A DNA stretch of 64,000 bases, from the NCBI RefSeq assembly GCF_011316935.1, contig NZ_WLYS01000003.1:641395-705394 (forward strand), written 5' to 3'. Positions 34,680 to 43,787 of this stretch are shown here, piece after piece. The notes below the pieces were generated by a model that was not told the origin of the DNA, searched no databases, and worked only from the letters and a program-made list of their open reading frames with translations. The DNA is from Sphingobacterium chungjuense. GTDB lineage: Bacteria > Bacteroidota > Bacteroidia > Sphingobacteriales > Sphingobacteriaceae. Every line of letters begins with the position of its first letter. Position 1 is the stretch's first letter. Position numbers and translations under genes: made by a program.

Positions 34680-36254
34680 TTAATATTTTGACGCTAATTC
34701 TTTAGCTACTTTTTCTAATACACTTGTTTGCTCGTCAGAGAATTTACCTGCTTTCAAAGCGGATAATACTTCTGGATGACGTTGCTCCAATTGTGTTACG
34801 TATTCCTCTTCGAACTGACGTACATCTTTTACTGGGATGCTACGCAACAAACCTTTGGTACCGATGTAGATAATAGCTACTTGTTTCTCTACAGCAACTG
34901 GAGAGAATTGACCTTGTTTCAAGATCTCTACGTTACGAGAACCTTTGTCCAATACCGCTTTAGTTGCTGCATCTAAGTCCGAACCGAATTTAGAGAACGC
35001 CTCTAGCTCACGGTACTGTGCCTGATCCAACTTCAAGGTACCCGCTACCTTTTTCATGGATTTGATCTGCGCGTTACCACCAACACGAGATACCGAGATA
35101 CCTACGTTGATCGCTGGGCGAATACCTGCGTTAAACAAGTTAGACTCCAAGAAGATCTGACCATCTGTAATCGAGATTACGTTGGTAGGAATGTATGCAG
35201 ATACGTCACCTGCTTGTGTTTCAATGATTGGCAATGCCGTCAATGAACCACCACCTTTTACTAAATGCTTGATAGATTCTGGCAAATCGTTCATTGAAGC
35301 AGCGATCTCATCATTGCTATTGATTTTCGCAGCACGCTCCAATAGACGGGAGTGAAGGTAAAATACATCACCTGGATATGCCTCACGTCCAGGAGGACGT
35401 TTCAACAATAGAGATACCTCACGGTATGCTACAGCTTGTTTTGACAAATCATCATAAACGATCAACGCTGGGCGACCTGTATCACGGAAAAACTCTCCGA
35501 TTGCCGCTCCTGCCATCGGTGCATAAAACTGCATCGGCGCAGGATCTGCCGCAGATGCCGCAATAACTACCGTATAGGCCATCGCACCATTTTCTTCTAA
35601 CGTACGAACGATATTCGCTACCGTAGAGTTCTTTTGGCCAACAGCTACATAAATACAAAATACTGGCTCGCCAGCTTCGTAAAATTCTTTTTGATTGATG
35701 ATCGTATCGATACACACCGCAGTTTTACCTGTTTGGCGGTCACCGATAACCAACTCACGTTGGCCACGACCAACTGGAATCATCGCATCAATCGCTTTGA
35801 TACCTGTTTGCAATGGCTCTGTTACTGGCTGACGGTAGATAACACCTGGCGCTTTACGCTCAATCGGCATTTCATACGTTTCACCAACAATAGCTCCTTT
35901 ACCATCGATCGGCTGACCTAATGTATTGACAACACGACCTAATAATCCTTCACCTACCTTGATAGATGCGATACGGTTTGTACGTTTGATCGTATCACCT
36001 TCTTTGATCTCATCCGATGAACCCAAGATTACAACACCAACGTTGTCTTCTTCTAAGTTCAAAACGATACCTTGCAATCCATTTTCAAATTCAACCAATT
36101 CACCGGACTGTACTTTCGTCAATCCATAGATGCGAGCGATACCGTCACCGACTTGCAATACGGTACCTACTTCTTCCAGTTCCGCGTCTGATTTAAAGCC
36201 TGACAATTGCTCCCTAAGAATTGCCGAAACCTCATCTGGTCTTACCTCTATCAT
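34680..36254 (-). CDS. atpA: ATP synthase F1 subunit alpha
   Basis: A 524-residue non-catalytic nucleotide-binding subunit. [20 protein letters not shown] is the usual N-terminus contacting delta. [20 protein letters not shown] holds the P-loop, [20 protein letters not shown] the Walker B region, and [17 protein letters not shown] the conserved SxSRVG signature with the arginine finger. Normal length. Cotranscribed with atpH upstream and atpG downstream; an 82-base spacer carrying heptamer repeats separates it from atpG. Confidence 0.98.
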   Translation of the reverse strand: MIEVRPDEVSAILREQLSGFKSDAELEEVGTVLQVGDGIARIYGLTKVQSGELVEFENGLQGIVLNLEEDNVGVVILGSSDEIKEGDTIKRTNRIASIKVGEGLLGRVVNTLGQPIDGKGAIVGETYEMPIERKAPGVIYRQPVTEPLQTGIKAIDAMIPVGRGQRELVIGDRQTGKTAVCIDTIINQKEFYEAGEPVFCIYVAVGQKNSTVANIVRTLEENGAMAYTVVIAASAADPAPMQFYAPMAGAAIGEFFRDTGRPALIVYDDLSKQAVAYREVSLLLKRPPGREAYPGDVFYLHSRLLERAAKINSNDEIAASMNDLPESIKHLVKGGGSLTALPIIETQAGDVSAYIPTNVISITDGQIFLESNLFNAGIRPAINVGISVSRVGGNAQIKSMKKVAGTLKLDQAQYRELEAFSKFGSDLDAATKAVLDKGSRNVEILKQGQFSPVAVEKQVAIIYIGTKGLLRSIPVKDVRQFEEEYVTQLEQRHPEVLSALKAGKFSDEQTSVLEKVAKELASKY

Positions 36255-36311
36255 TTTATTATTATAAGGGGGTTTTGAATTTAATTTATACTTATCGCTG
36301 GTTATCTAAAA

Positions 36312-36860
36312 TTAGATAACATTTGCAGCAAAGTGTTTCTCCAATTTATTTAATCTGCCAGCGATGCTCACATCCACTTGGCGGTCACCTACCTTGATCA
36401 CAAATCCACCAATTAAGGCTGCATCTACTTTTGTATCTAGCACCACCTCATTGGCTTTGATTTCTTGTGCAATCTGTGCTTTCAACTGTGCTAGGTTCTC
36501 TTCCGATAAAGGTACCGCCGAAGTTACTGTAGCTTGTACAATTCCTTTTTCAACGCGGTATTCACGAATGAACTCAATTGCGACATCGACTAAGATATCA
36601 GCACGACCTTTCGTAACCAACAAGTGAAAGAAACTCATCACCGATGGTTGCACTTTTCCGTCAAACAAAGCAGATAAAATACTACGTTTTTTATCTTGTT
36701 TGATAATAGGATTCTTTAGTACAGCAGCCAACTCAGCGTTTTGCTTCACCACTGCAATAAATTGCTCTATATCGCCCTTCACGGCGTCCAAATTGCCCTG
36801 CTCTTTCGAGAGGTCAATAAGTGACTTGGCGTAACGGGAAGCAACTGTAAATACTGACAT
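36312..36860 (-). CDS. atpH: ATP synthase F1 subunit delta
   Basis: A 182-residue peripheral-stalk subunit joining F1 to the b subunits. The N-terminal helical domain begins VFTVASRYAKSLIDLSKEQG, and the C-terminal region has the OSCP signature around LIGGFVIKVGDRQVDVSIAG with RLNKLEKHF. Sequence between ends is variable, as normal for this subunit. 24 bases downstream of atpF. Confidence 0.95.
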   Translation of the reverse strand: MSVFTVASRYAKSLIDLSKEQGNLDAVKGDIEQFIAVVKQNAELAAVLKNPIIKQDKKRSILSALFDGKVQPSVMSFFHLLVTKGRADILVDVAIEFIREYRVEKGIVQATVTSAVPLSEENLAQLKAQIAQEIKANEVVLDTKVDAALIGGFVIKVGDRQVDVSIAGRLNKLEKHFAANVI

Positions 36861-36884
36861 AGAAATACTTTAATAATGGGTGAA

Positions 36885-37385
36885 CTAGCTTAACTTAACG
36901 TCTTTTAGCAAATCAGCTACTAGCGATTCTTGCTTCGATTGATCGGCAAATTCTTTCGTCAATACCTTACGGGCAATGTCCAAAGATAGAGAAGAAACCT
37001 CAGATTTAACTTCTGCTAATGCACGAAGTTTTTGTTCGTCGATCTCACGCTTAGCATCTTCGATCAAGCGAGCACCTTCCGTTTGCGCATGCTGTTTAGC
37101 TTCGGCTACGATCTTATCTTTCAATTCTTTTGCTTCTTTCAAGATTAAGTCACGCTCTTCACGTGCTTCTTTCAGCAATTGCTCATTTTCGTTGGTTAGG
37201 CGTGCCATCTCCAACTTTGCTTTTTCGGCAGAAGCCAATGCATCGGCAATACCATTCTCACGCTCCTCTAAAGCATTTACGATAGGTTTCCACGCAAACT
37301 TTCCTAAAATAAAGATAACGATAAGTAGGATGATAAGCTGCCAGAAGAACAAGCCGTACGAAAACTGATTAATAAGTGCTTCCAT
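36885..37385 (-). CDS. atpF: ATP synthase F0 subunit b
   Basis: A 166-residue stator subunit. One N-terminal transmembrane helix (about 8-28; YGLFFWQLIILLIVIFILGK) is followed by FAWKPIVNALEERE and a long Lys/Glu/Ala-rich helix (about 40-160) that dimerises as the peripheral stalk. Typical bacterial length. Lies between atpE and atpH. Confidence 0.95.
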   Translation of the reverse strand: MEALINQFSYGLFFWQLIILLIVIFILGKFAWKPIVNALEERENGIADALASAEKAKLEMARLTNENEQLLKEAREERDLILKEAKELKDKIVAEAKQHAQTEGARLIEDAKREIDEQKLRALAEVKSEVSSLSLDIARKVLTKEFADQSKQESLVADLLKDVKLS

Positions 37386-37495
37386 TATATTGTGTAGTCT
37401 TAAACTGTTATATTTTTCTTTTTTGTTACATTTAAGTAAACATAGTCTGCAACCAACCGTTGCAAACTATGTTTGTACTTTTAGTTGATCTGAGC

Positions 37496-37684
37496 TTATT
37501 TACCCAAGATCAAAGCACCGAATGCCAAACCTTCAACTAAGGCACCGATGATAATCATAGCAGTCTGGATTTTAGATGCTGCTTCTGGTTGACGAGCGAT
37601 CGCTTCCATAGCTGAACCACCGATTTTACCCAAACCTAAGCCTGCACCAATTACGATAAGACCTGCTCCAATTAAGTTGTACAT
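37496..37684 (-). CDS. atpE: ATP synthase F0 subunit c
   Basis: A 62-residue, two-helix ring protein, short but within the range for Bacteroidota. Helix 1 has the glycine-repeat IGAGLGLGKIGGSAME, the polar loop is ARQPE (residues 30-34), and helix 2 holds the ion-carrying carboxylate Glu51 in IIIGALVEGLAFG. The carboxylate is Glu rather than the E. coli Asp. Ion specificity is not assignable by eye. Confidence 0.95.
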   Translation of the reverse strand: MYNLIGAGLIVIGAGLGLGKIGGSAMEAIARQPEAASKIQTAMIIIGALVEGLAFGALILGK

Positions 37685-37720
37685 AATAATTAATTTATAA
37701 AATTTAACAAAAAAATGCGA

Positions 37721-38806
37721 TTAATGATGAGCGTGTTCTTCCACGGCCATACCTATAAATAATGATGATAACATCGTGAAGATAAAGGCTTGCAAGAAAG
37801 CAACCAGTAACTCCAAGAAAAACAAAAGCAATGTTAACAACATCGAAACACCGATACTACCTGGGATCGTTAATTGTTGCTGGAACAAATACACGATAGC
37901 GATCAATCCCATCACCACGGAGTGACCTGCCGTAATATTGGCAAACAAACGTAACATCAACGAGAATGGTTTGGTAAACATACCCAACACCTCGATTGGC
38001 GCTAATACAAATTTAAATGGAACTGGCACACCTGGCATCCAGAAAATGTGTTTCCAGTAATCTTTATTTGCTTTGAAAGTCGTAATGAAGAAAGTAAACA
38101 AAGCCAAACACAAGGTGATGGTGATGTTACCTGTTACGTTGAAACCTAGCGGAGTCAATCCTAATAAATTCAACAAGAAGATTAAGAAGAACACCGATAA
38201 TAGGTATGGCATAAACTCTTTGTAACGGTGGCCAATATTTGGGATAGCCATCTCATCACGTACATATAGCACTAATGGCTCCAATACACGACCAGCACCT
38301 TTTGGCAAGTTGTTAGCTCCTTTTTTATATGTCTTAGCTAAGCTAATGAATCCAATAAACAACAGTAAGGCAGCAAGCATCAAACCTACTACGTTTTTAG
38401 TAATCGAAAAATCTAAGGGCTTAGCGTTCGTTGGGTGATGGTGTTCGTCCATATCCAATGTACCCGCAGCATCCGTTTTGTAGATCTTACCGTGGAACAG
38501 CGTATAATGTTGACCATCTTTCTCTACGATATGCTCGCCGTGATGAAATTCTGAAGATGAAAAAACTTTCAATCCATTATCAATCAATATCACTGGCAAT
38601 GGAAATCCATAATGTACACCAGCTTCACTATCTACAAACAAAGAAAAGTAATGGTCATCCTGCAAGTGATGCTGGATGTGATGGGAAATTTCTTCTGCTT
38701 GGCTGTGTGAATCTCCCTCATGCGCATCTGCGGCACGTAGTGAAAATGGACTTACAGCAAGTAAACATACTGTGAAAAGGATAAGAGCTTTCTTAAAATT
38801 TAGCAT
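37721..38806 (-). CDS. atpB: ATP synthase F0 subunit a with long N-terminal extension
   Basis: A 361-residue integral subunit forming the proton half-channels with the c ring. The first ~20 residues (LNFKKALILFTVCLLAVSPF) resemble a signal or extra helix, followed by a His/Asp/Glu-rich region (about 25-130, including HHIQHHLQDDHY and DMDEHHHPTN), typical of Bacteroidota AtpB. The core has five helices; the essential Arg is in FSLMLRLFANITAGHSVVMG. The start is ATG 38806 (MLNFKKAL); the longer frame to 38905 runs through a -7 element at 38840-38847. Confidence 0.95.
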   Translation of the reverse strand: MLNFKKALILFTVCLLAVSPFSLRAADAHEGDSHSQAEEISHHIQHHLQDDHYFSLFVDSEAGVHYGFPLPVILIDNGLKVFSSSEFHHGEHIVEKDGQHYTLFHGKIYKTDAAGTLDMDEHHHPTNAKPLDFSITKNVVGLMLAALLLFIGFISLAKTYKKGANNLPKGAGRVLEPLVLYVRDEMAIPNIGHRYKEFMPYLLSVFFLIFLLNLLGLTPLGFNVTGNITITLCLALFTFFITTFKANKDYWKHIFWMPGVPVPFKFVLAPIEVLGMFTKPFSLMLRLFANITAGHSVVMGLIAIVYLFQQQLTIPGSIGVSMLLTLLLFFLELLVAFLQAFIFTMLSSLFIGMAVEEHAHH

Positions 38807-38839
38807 TTTAGATTTCGATTGAAAAACAAAAATTTTGCG

Positions 38840-38847
38840 CAAAAATA
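38840..38847 (-). promoter_or_regulatory. -7 element upstream of atpB
   Basis: TATTTTTG on the minus strand, about 34 bases before ATG 38806. It would allow atpB-G to be transcribed apart from atpZ and the AtpI-like gene. Confidence 0.55.
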
Positions 38848-38888
38848 CAACTTTCTTTGGCATATGTCTCCATTTCCTAGAACTTTTA

Positions 38889-39299
38889 TTAAAATTTAGT
38901 TCCAAGATTTGGCTCTGCCTGATTTATAGCACGATAGGCCATATATACATCCATAAAAAGAAACAGGAAATAGGTCACGAGGAAGTGCGTTGCCAAAAAT
39001 TTGTCATCCGACATTTCCAAGCCTCCCCGTATAAAAAGATAACCCGCAATAGCCTTTAAGAAAATTAATCCCAGAAAGATAAAGCCAAGGTTTTTAGGCA
39101 TCGCATATTGTGCCAATAAGATCATCATCGCAACAAAGACGCTGAGCAAAGTCTGAAACGCATACAAACCAAGTAATGAATAACCTGTACCAGCCCATCC
39201 AACCGATAATTTCAGCAAGTATTCGAAACTGTAATGTATCACAAATACAACGACTGCAAAACGCAGTACCAGCAACAAAGATTTAAGATATTTATTCAT
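38889..39299 (-). CDS. AtpI-position membrane protein
   Basis: A 136-residue protein with four predicted helices (LKSLLLVLRFAVVVFVIHYS; LLGLYAFQTLLSVFVAMMIL; NLGFIFLGLIFLKAIAGYLF; THFLVTYFLFLFMDVYMAYR). It sits between atpZ and atpB, the place of AtpI, which assists c-ring assembly or Mg2+ supply in other bacteria. Sequence similarity to AtpI is not evident by eye, so the assignment rests on position and topology. It overlaps atpZ by 8 bases, implying translational coupling. Confidence 0.75.
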   Translation of the reverse strand: MNKYLKSLLLVLRFAVVVFVIHYSFEYLLKLSVGWAGTGYSLLGLYAFQTLLSVFVAMMILLAQYAMPKNLGFIFLGLIFLKAIAGYLFIRGGLEMSDDKFLATHFLVTYFLFLFMDVYMAYRAINQAEPNLGTKF

Positions 39300-39516
39300 C
39301 GCGATTAACGTAATTTACTAAGCGGATAAAATGATATAATGATACGATGACACCCAACATCGTGAAGGCTTTCATCCACCATTCGCCGCTTCCGCCGTAC
39401 TTGCTATCCAACCATTGTCCCACCCAATAAAACAGGTAAATGGTCACGCCCATCTGAAAGGGCATACTGGCAAATACCAACCATTTGTTTGCTTTCCGTT
39501 TATCGTTTGATGACAT
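39292..39516 (-). CDS. atpZ: AtpZ/AtpI-family small membrane protein
   Basis: A 74-residue protein with two helices (WLVFASMPFQMGVTIYLFYW; AFTMLGVIVSLYHFIRLV) connected by VGQWLDSKYGGSGEWW. Two-helix AtpZ-type proteins head F-ATPase operons and are proposed to help Mg2+/Ca2+ handling or F0 assembly. ATG 39516 is chosen; the longer frame uses TTG 39531, which would lie almost on the predicted transcription start set by TATATTTG at 39537-39544. Confidence 0.82.
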   Translation of the reverse strand: MSSNDKRKANKWLVFASMPFQMGVTIYLFYWVGQWLDSKYGGSGEWWMKAFTMLGVIVSLYHFIRLVNYVNRDE

Positions 39517-39536
39517 GGTTAATTTGATCAAGTCGA

Positions 39537-39544
39537 CAAATATA
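39537..39544 (-). promoter_or_regulatory. -7 element of the atp operon
   Basis: TATATTTG on the minus strand; predicted start about 39532, leader ~16 bases before ATG 39516. Confidence 0.58.
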
Positions 39545-39559
39545 CACTATTGCACTCTC

Positions 39560-41770
39560 CTACCCTAATCCCAATAGTTTTTGTCCGATACGGATGTCTG
39601 GATAATCAAAATTACTTCCCAGAATGACTTTGATTTCGGAGGATGATTTACCCTCGTTCTCGCGCAACACGGTAAGTACACGATCTAACTTATCTTTTTC
39701 GATCAGATCTTCGGCATCGATCTCCTCGCCTACGAAATGAATCAAGTGACCGTAAATCGTACCAGCAACCATGCCGCGCTTGGTAGCAATCTGCTCGATC
39801 GAAGCCCCATCCTGATACATCATCAAGGTGATGGCTTTGGTATCGGTCGGCATTTCTTCGCTATCTGCATTGGCCACACCTTCATCCTTCACCTTTTCTG
39901 CTTGCAGCAGTTCTTGCGCGAGCACCGTGATATCTCCTGTTAACGCCTCGGCAATCGTCAAGCTATGCTTGATCTGCTCATACTTGCGCTTGTAATCCAA
40001 CAAGATTGCTTTCAGTTCGGTGATGTATTTTTTCGTCCGCTTCTTGATCTGCCACTCGGCAATATGCGCTTCCATCGGCGCAATCAATCCCGATTCCATT
40101 TTGGGGGCAAACCAACCAACGGCTGACTGGGTACGGGCATGGATATCGTCGTAATTGACATTCTCGGCATCACGAAACATATTATACAATTGTGTCACAA
40201 ACTTATTAGCCACGCCTTCCTGCGCTTTGGCCTGTTGTACCAAATTGTTGAAAAATGCTTGTGCCGCTTCTTTACCATCAATATTGCGATCTGCCAATGC
40301 GTTGGCTTGTGTTTCTGTAGCTTCGACCAAATTCGCCCAGCGAAAGCTTTGCAATAGGATTTGCCCTAAATACTGTCGCTGATATTGCTGCAATACATCC
40401 TGCAACCTATCACTATCTAATGCGCGATTCATATACCCGACCACCTGCGCGTCCGTACGTATCGCATGCGATACGATTTGGCTACGTAATACAAGTCCAT
40501 CTAAACCGCGCAAACGCGACAGCGCCACGTAAACCTGTCCAGCAGCAAAGGATGTTCCAGCATCAATGATCGCGCGATCAAAGGTCAGCCCTTGGCTCTT
40601 GTGTATGGTGATTGCCCAAGCTAAGCGCAAAGGGAATTGCGAGAAGGTACCCATGACCGTTTCTTCGATCTTATCATCGCCTTTATTGTAGCTGTATTTG
40701 ATATTTTCCCAGGTTTCGCGTTTCACGGTGACCTCGTCAGAGCCATCAGCAAAACTCACAATCACCTGTTGCTGATCCAACTTCAATGCTTTAACGGTGC
40801 CAATCTTACCATTAAAGAATTTGCGATCTTCGCCCACATCATTTTTAATGAACATCACTTGTGCGCCTTCTTTCAAGGTAAGTGTTTCCTCAGTCGGGAA
40901 AGAGCCTTGCTGAAAATCGTCTTTCACCACGGCCTTCACATTAAATAGCTTACCGGACAATTGCTGTAAAGCTTCTTGATTGATCTGATCGGCGAGTCGG
41001 TTGTGTGAGGTCAGCGTGATGTATTGCTCTTCTTTGGGCGGCACGAAGTCGGCCTTGTAATAGCTGTTCAAATGTGTTAGATCCGTTGCCGTGGTTTGGT
41101 TGTTCCGGATATTGTTTAATATCGTGATAAAGTGATCGTCCTTTTGGCGGTATATCTTCTGCAATTCGAGAATCACTGGTGGATGCTCACGCAGCACTTT
41201 GGCATCGAAAAAGAAGGGACTTGAATAGTGATCGCGCAATACTTGCCATTCGTGATCGCGCACTACCGGTGGCAACTGGTATAAATCTCCAATAAACAAT
41301 ACTTGCAGACCGCCAAATGGGCGCATATCGCGGCGTACTGATTTTAGAATCACGTCGATCGCATCCAACGTATCGGCACGTACCATAGATACCTCGTCGA
41401 TCACCAGCAATTCCAATTCCTGCAGAATAGCACGCCGTTGTTTCGTCAGCTTAATGGTGCTAAACAAGCGGCTTTTGTTGTAAATATGGCTATCTGCCTG
41501 ATCCCATTGTAATGGATAATCTTCGATGAACGTACCGAAAGGCAACCAAAATAATGCGTGCAAGGTGGTACCACCAGCGTGCATTGCTGCCACGCCTGTT
41601 GGCGCCGTGATCGCCATTTTCTTGTAGCAATTTTGCTGTATGTATTTTAAGAAAGTAGTCTTTCCAGTACCTGCTTTTCCAGTGAGGAATAGGGGTTGAT
41701 TGGTTTGATTGACGAAGGCTACTGCTTGTAAAAATGATGGGTTTTCGGTATCTAAACTTTCCATTGCCAT
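39560..41770 (-). CDS. PIF1/RecD-like helicase with C-terminal HTH domain
   Basis: A 736-residue superfamily 1B helicase. Motifs are PLFLTGKAGTGKTTFLKYIQ (Walker A), MAITAPTGVAAMHAGGTTLH, LVIDEVSMVRADTLDAID (Walker B), VLFIGDLYQLPPVV, the SH3-like insert around QVMFIKNDVGEDRKFFNGKI, AITIHKSQGLTFDRAIID and AGQVYVALSRLRGL. The C-terminal ~120 residues include MMYQDGASIEQIATKRGMVA with GTIYGHL, a helix-turn-helix resembling those on RecQ-type proteins. Likely unwinds DNA in repair or replication; specific role not known. A -7 element ends 6 bases before the start, so the mRNA is probably leaderless. ATG 41764 is an alternative. Confidence 0.92.
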   Translation of the reverse strand: MAMESLDTENPSFLQAVAFVNQTNQPLFLTGKAGTGKTTFLKYIQQNCYKKMAITAPTGVAAMHAGGTTLHALFWLPFGTFIEDYPLQWDQADSHIYNKSRLFSTIKLTKQRRAILQELELLVIDEVSMVRADTLDAIDVILKSVRRDMRPFGGLQVLFIGDLYQLPPVVRDHEWQVLRDHYSSPFFFDAKVLREHPPVILELQKIYRQKDDHFITILNNIRNNQTTATDLTHLNSYYKADFVPPKEEQYITLTSHNRLADQINQEALQQLSGKLFNVKAVVKDDFQQGSFPTEETLTLKEGAQVMFIKNDVGEDRKFFNGKIGTVKALKLDQQQVIVSFADGSDEVTVKRETWENIKYSYNKGDDKIEETVMGTFSQFPLRLAWAITIHKSQGLTFDRAIIDAGTSFAAGQVYVALSRLRGLDGLVLRSQIVSHAIRTDAQVVGYMNRALDSDRLQDVLQQYQRQYLGQILLQSFRWANLVEATETQANALADRNIDGKEAAQAFFNNLVQQAKAQEGVANKFVTQLYNMFRDAENVNYDDIHARTQSAVGWFAPKMESGLIAPMEAHIAEWQIKKRTKKYITELKAILLDYKRKYEQIKHSLTIAEALTGDITVLAQELLQAEKVKDEGVANADSEEMPTDTKAITLMMYQDGASIEQIATKRGMVAGTIYGHLIHFVGEEIDAEDLIEKDKLDRVLTVLRENEGKSSSEIKVILGSNFDYPDIRIGQKLLGLG

Positions 41771-41776
41771 AAGTTA

Positions 41777-41784
41777 CAAAGCTA
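41777..41784 (-). promoter_or_regulatory. -7 element of the PIF1-like helicase gene
   Basis: TAGCTTTG on the minus strand; predicted start at about 41771, coinciding with the start codon at 41770. Confidence 0.58.
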
Positions 41785-41871
41785 CAAATATTTCATTCTG
41801 GCAGGGAGTTTTCACAATATTTTGGCCGTTTTATAGAGAAATCCTATATTCACTCGATAAACATATAATAG

Positions 41872-42375
41872 ATGGCAACTTATACGGATAAAAGCGAGCT
41901 TTTTAAGCAAATTGAAGAAAAATTAACGAGCGAAGGCTTTGGTATTGATAAAATTGATCAAACTCGCCCTTGGGGTGGTTTCTTTGTGATCAACGAAGAT
42001 CAGGCTCAAGAATTTGCAAACACATATTTTGATGGGCTAGATGTACAAGATTTGAAAATCTCAGGCAAATTGAGTCCAAAGATTTTGGTCGTAAGCCCAA
42101 ACAAAAGACTCTCATGGCAATATCACCACAGACGTGCCGAAATCTGGCGCGTAGTGCAAGGTGAAGTGGGTGTAGTAACTAGCCCGACTGATGAGGAGCA
42201 CGAACTGAAAATGTTGAAACCACAGGATACGATCCGTCTGAGCCAAGGTGAACGCCACCGTTTGGTAGGATTAGATGGTTACGGTGTATTGGCCGAGATC
42301 TGGCAACATACCGATGTAGACAACCCGTCTGACGAAGAAGATATCGTACGCGTACAAGATGACTTTGGTCGCTAG
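41872..42375 (+). CDS. Cupin protein, mannose-6-phosphate isomerase type II-like
   Basis: A 167-residue single cupin resembling the isomerase domain of ManC-type enzymes. TRPWGGFFVINEDQ, LVVSPNKRLSWQYHHRRAEI, WRVVQGEVGVV and IRLSQGERHRLVGLDGYGVL with AEIW supply the two cupin motifs; His in YHHRRAE and RHRL could bind metal. Freestanding versions are common in Bacteroidota and are often annotated as phosphoheptose or mannose-6-phosphate isomerases. The activity is not certain. Monocistronic; a strong terminator follows. Confidence 0.8.
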   Translation: MATYTDKSELFKQIEEKLTSEGFGIDKIDQTRPWGGFFVINEDQAQEFANTYFDGLDVQDLKISGKLSPKILVVSPNKRLSWQYHHRRAEIWRVVQGEVGVVTSPTDEEHELKMLKPQDTIRLSQGERHRLVGLDGYGVLAEIWQHTDVDNPSDEEDIVRVQDDFGR

Positions 42376-42400
42376 TAGCTTTCGCGATTAGTCGCATCAT

Positions 42401-42441
42401 AAAAAAGTCCCGATCTCATCAAAAGAGATCGGGACTTTTTT
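42401..42441. terminator. Bidirectional terminator after the cupin gene
   Basis: AAAAAAGTCCCGATCTC and GAGATCGGGACTTTTTT form a 17-bp stem with a 7-base loop, serving the cupin gene and the convergent DUF1275 gene. Confidence 0.92.
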
Positions 42442-42454
42442 ATGAACGGCATTA

Positions 42455-43261
42455 CTACTTATTATCCTCTTCGCTATTCTTACTTTTGTCTTGCAAAGTA
42501 CCGTAGTTCAGTTCATTTTCCTCGGGTGACTCGTGCCTATTGTCGTACACTTTCTTTGTGCGTCTCAACTTATAGAAATCATAGAACGCGATAAACATGA
42601 GCATAAAACACACGACAAAGAAGGTGGCATTGCCTAAGAAATTGTAGGATACACCACTAATAATACCTCCAGCAACGTAGCAGGACATGATGACTAGTAA
42701 CAAATGAAACTTTTTGACCAACTGCTCATCACTGCGATTATTTCGTTTGGTAAACATCGATACCAGAATAGCCAAATCGGTGGTCAGACCGGTTAAGTGT
42801 GTTGTCTTGATGACAGAATTAGAAATACTAGCCGTCAAACCATTTTGAAGTCCCATCGCAAAGAGTAAAATCCCGACCAGAAACTCGGTTTCTAACAAAG
42901 TATCGGTGTAGAAAAACTGAAGATAGATACCAACTGCTAATATTCCCAGGAATTCTAACATGATTGGAATAGCGTGCGCTAAATAGGAACTGATGCGATC
43001 CTTGCCTTGAATGATGACAAAGTTGGACAGAAAACTTCCAGAGAAAAATAACAATATCCAAAACAGAACTACCGCAGCTTGGTATACGTTTCCGCGAGAT
43101 ACTTCTTGTGCAAATACGGCATAATGTCCGGTAATGTTGGAGGTATAAGAGAAGAAAACAATAACAGACACCACATTTGTCATCCCGGCAGAGAGTGCCG
43201 TTAGTGCGCCTAACTTTAAATTATCTCCTTGGGTTCTATGGTTACTGTATTTTCTTAACAT
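42455..43261 (-). CDS. DUF1275 (YoaK-like) membrane protein
   Basis: A 268-residue protein with six to seven predicted helices. DUF1275 features are LGALTALSAGMTNVVSVIVF, YTSNITGHYAVFAQEVSRGN, MGLQNGLTASISNSVIKTTH and LTGLTTDLAILVSMFT. The C-terminal ~35 residues are hydrophilic and acidic. Function of the family is unknown, although the helix signature suggests a transporter. Its start is 1 base past the stop of the upstream lipocalin-like gene, so the two form an operon. Confidence 0.88.
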   Translation of the reverse strand: MLRKYSNHRTQGDNLKLGALTALSAGMTNVVSVIVFFSYTSNITGHYAVFAQEVSRGNVYQAAVVLFWILLFFSGSFLSNFVIIQGKDRISSYLAHAIPIMLEFLGILAVGIYLQFFYTDTLLETEFLVGILLFAMGLQNGLTASISNSVIKTTHLTGLTTDLAILVSMFTKRNNRSDEQLVKKFHLLLVIMSCYVAGGIISGVSYNFLGNATFFVVCFMLMFIAFYDFYKLRRTKKVYDNRHESPEENELNYGTLQDKSKNSEEDNK

Positions 43262-43262
43262 T

Positions 43263-43748
43263 TTACTGAACTAAATCCTCTCGTTTTAATAGTATTTTGA
43301 TAACCCCCTTGATCTGTATATCCAAATTGAGGTGGAGTTCCATCTCGTCATTATTTAAGGTTTGAATCTGAAAACTTTCGATGGGTGTACCATCTCTACT
43401 TATCTCTAAAATATGGCCGCGCCCTTTGATTGACCAAGTCATGTTGGCGACCGAATGGTCATCGACCTCCAGCGTACCATTTTCCCTGAAAATCCACCGA
43501 TTCACATGTAGAATTTCGAGCTTATCCAAGATCTCAATACGGATATTCTCTTCGAGCACCTCTGCAAAGTTCTTTTCTTCCAGCCGATAATCTGGTTTCT
43601 CGAAATACCAACCTTTCTCTTTCCACTCGCCAACGATCATTTTCTCTGGACTAGCTACATAAATTACAATAAGCAAGGAGACCAGTAATAGCCCTCCGAC
43701 TAATAAGTAATTGAGCTTATATAGGGAATCCCGATTTAATCGTAACAT
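43263..43748 (-). CDS. Membrane-anchored lipocalin-like hypothetical protein
   Basis: A 161-residue protein with one N-terminal helix (YLLVGGLLLVSLLIVIYVAS) and an outside domain of beta strands. VGEWKEKGWYFEKPDY, WIFRENGTLEVDDHSVANM, TWSIKGRGHILEISRDG and FQIQTLNNDEMELHLNLD resemble small lipocalin-like domains of Bacteroidota lipoproteins (W-x-F-x-x-x-G, then a W-x-I strand, then a final strand with M-E-L). No lipobox. Directly coupled to the DUF1275 gene. Function unknown. Confidence 0.7.
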   Translation of the reverse strand: MLRLNRDSLYKLNYLLVGGLLLVSLLIVIYVASPEKMIVGEWKEKGWYFEKPDYRLEEKNFAEVLEENIRIEILDKLEILHVNRWIFRENGTLEVDDHSVANMTWSIKGRGHILEISRDGTPIESFQIQTLNNDEMELHLNLDIQIKGVIKILLKREDLVQ

Positions 43749-43773
43749 GTATACTTCTCTTAAAAAATAGCTG

Positions 43774-43786
43774 GCGCTGATAGCGC
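43774..43786 (-). terminator. Weak terminator after the MG2/plug protein gene
   Basis: GCGCT-ATC-AGCGC followed on the minus strand by CAGCTATTTTTTAAG. The stem is only 5 bp, and it lies just past the stop codon at 43788. Confidence 0.4.
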
Positions 43787-43787
43787 A

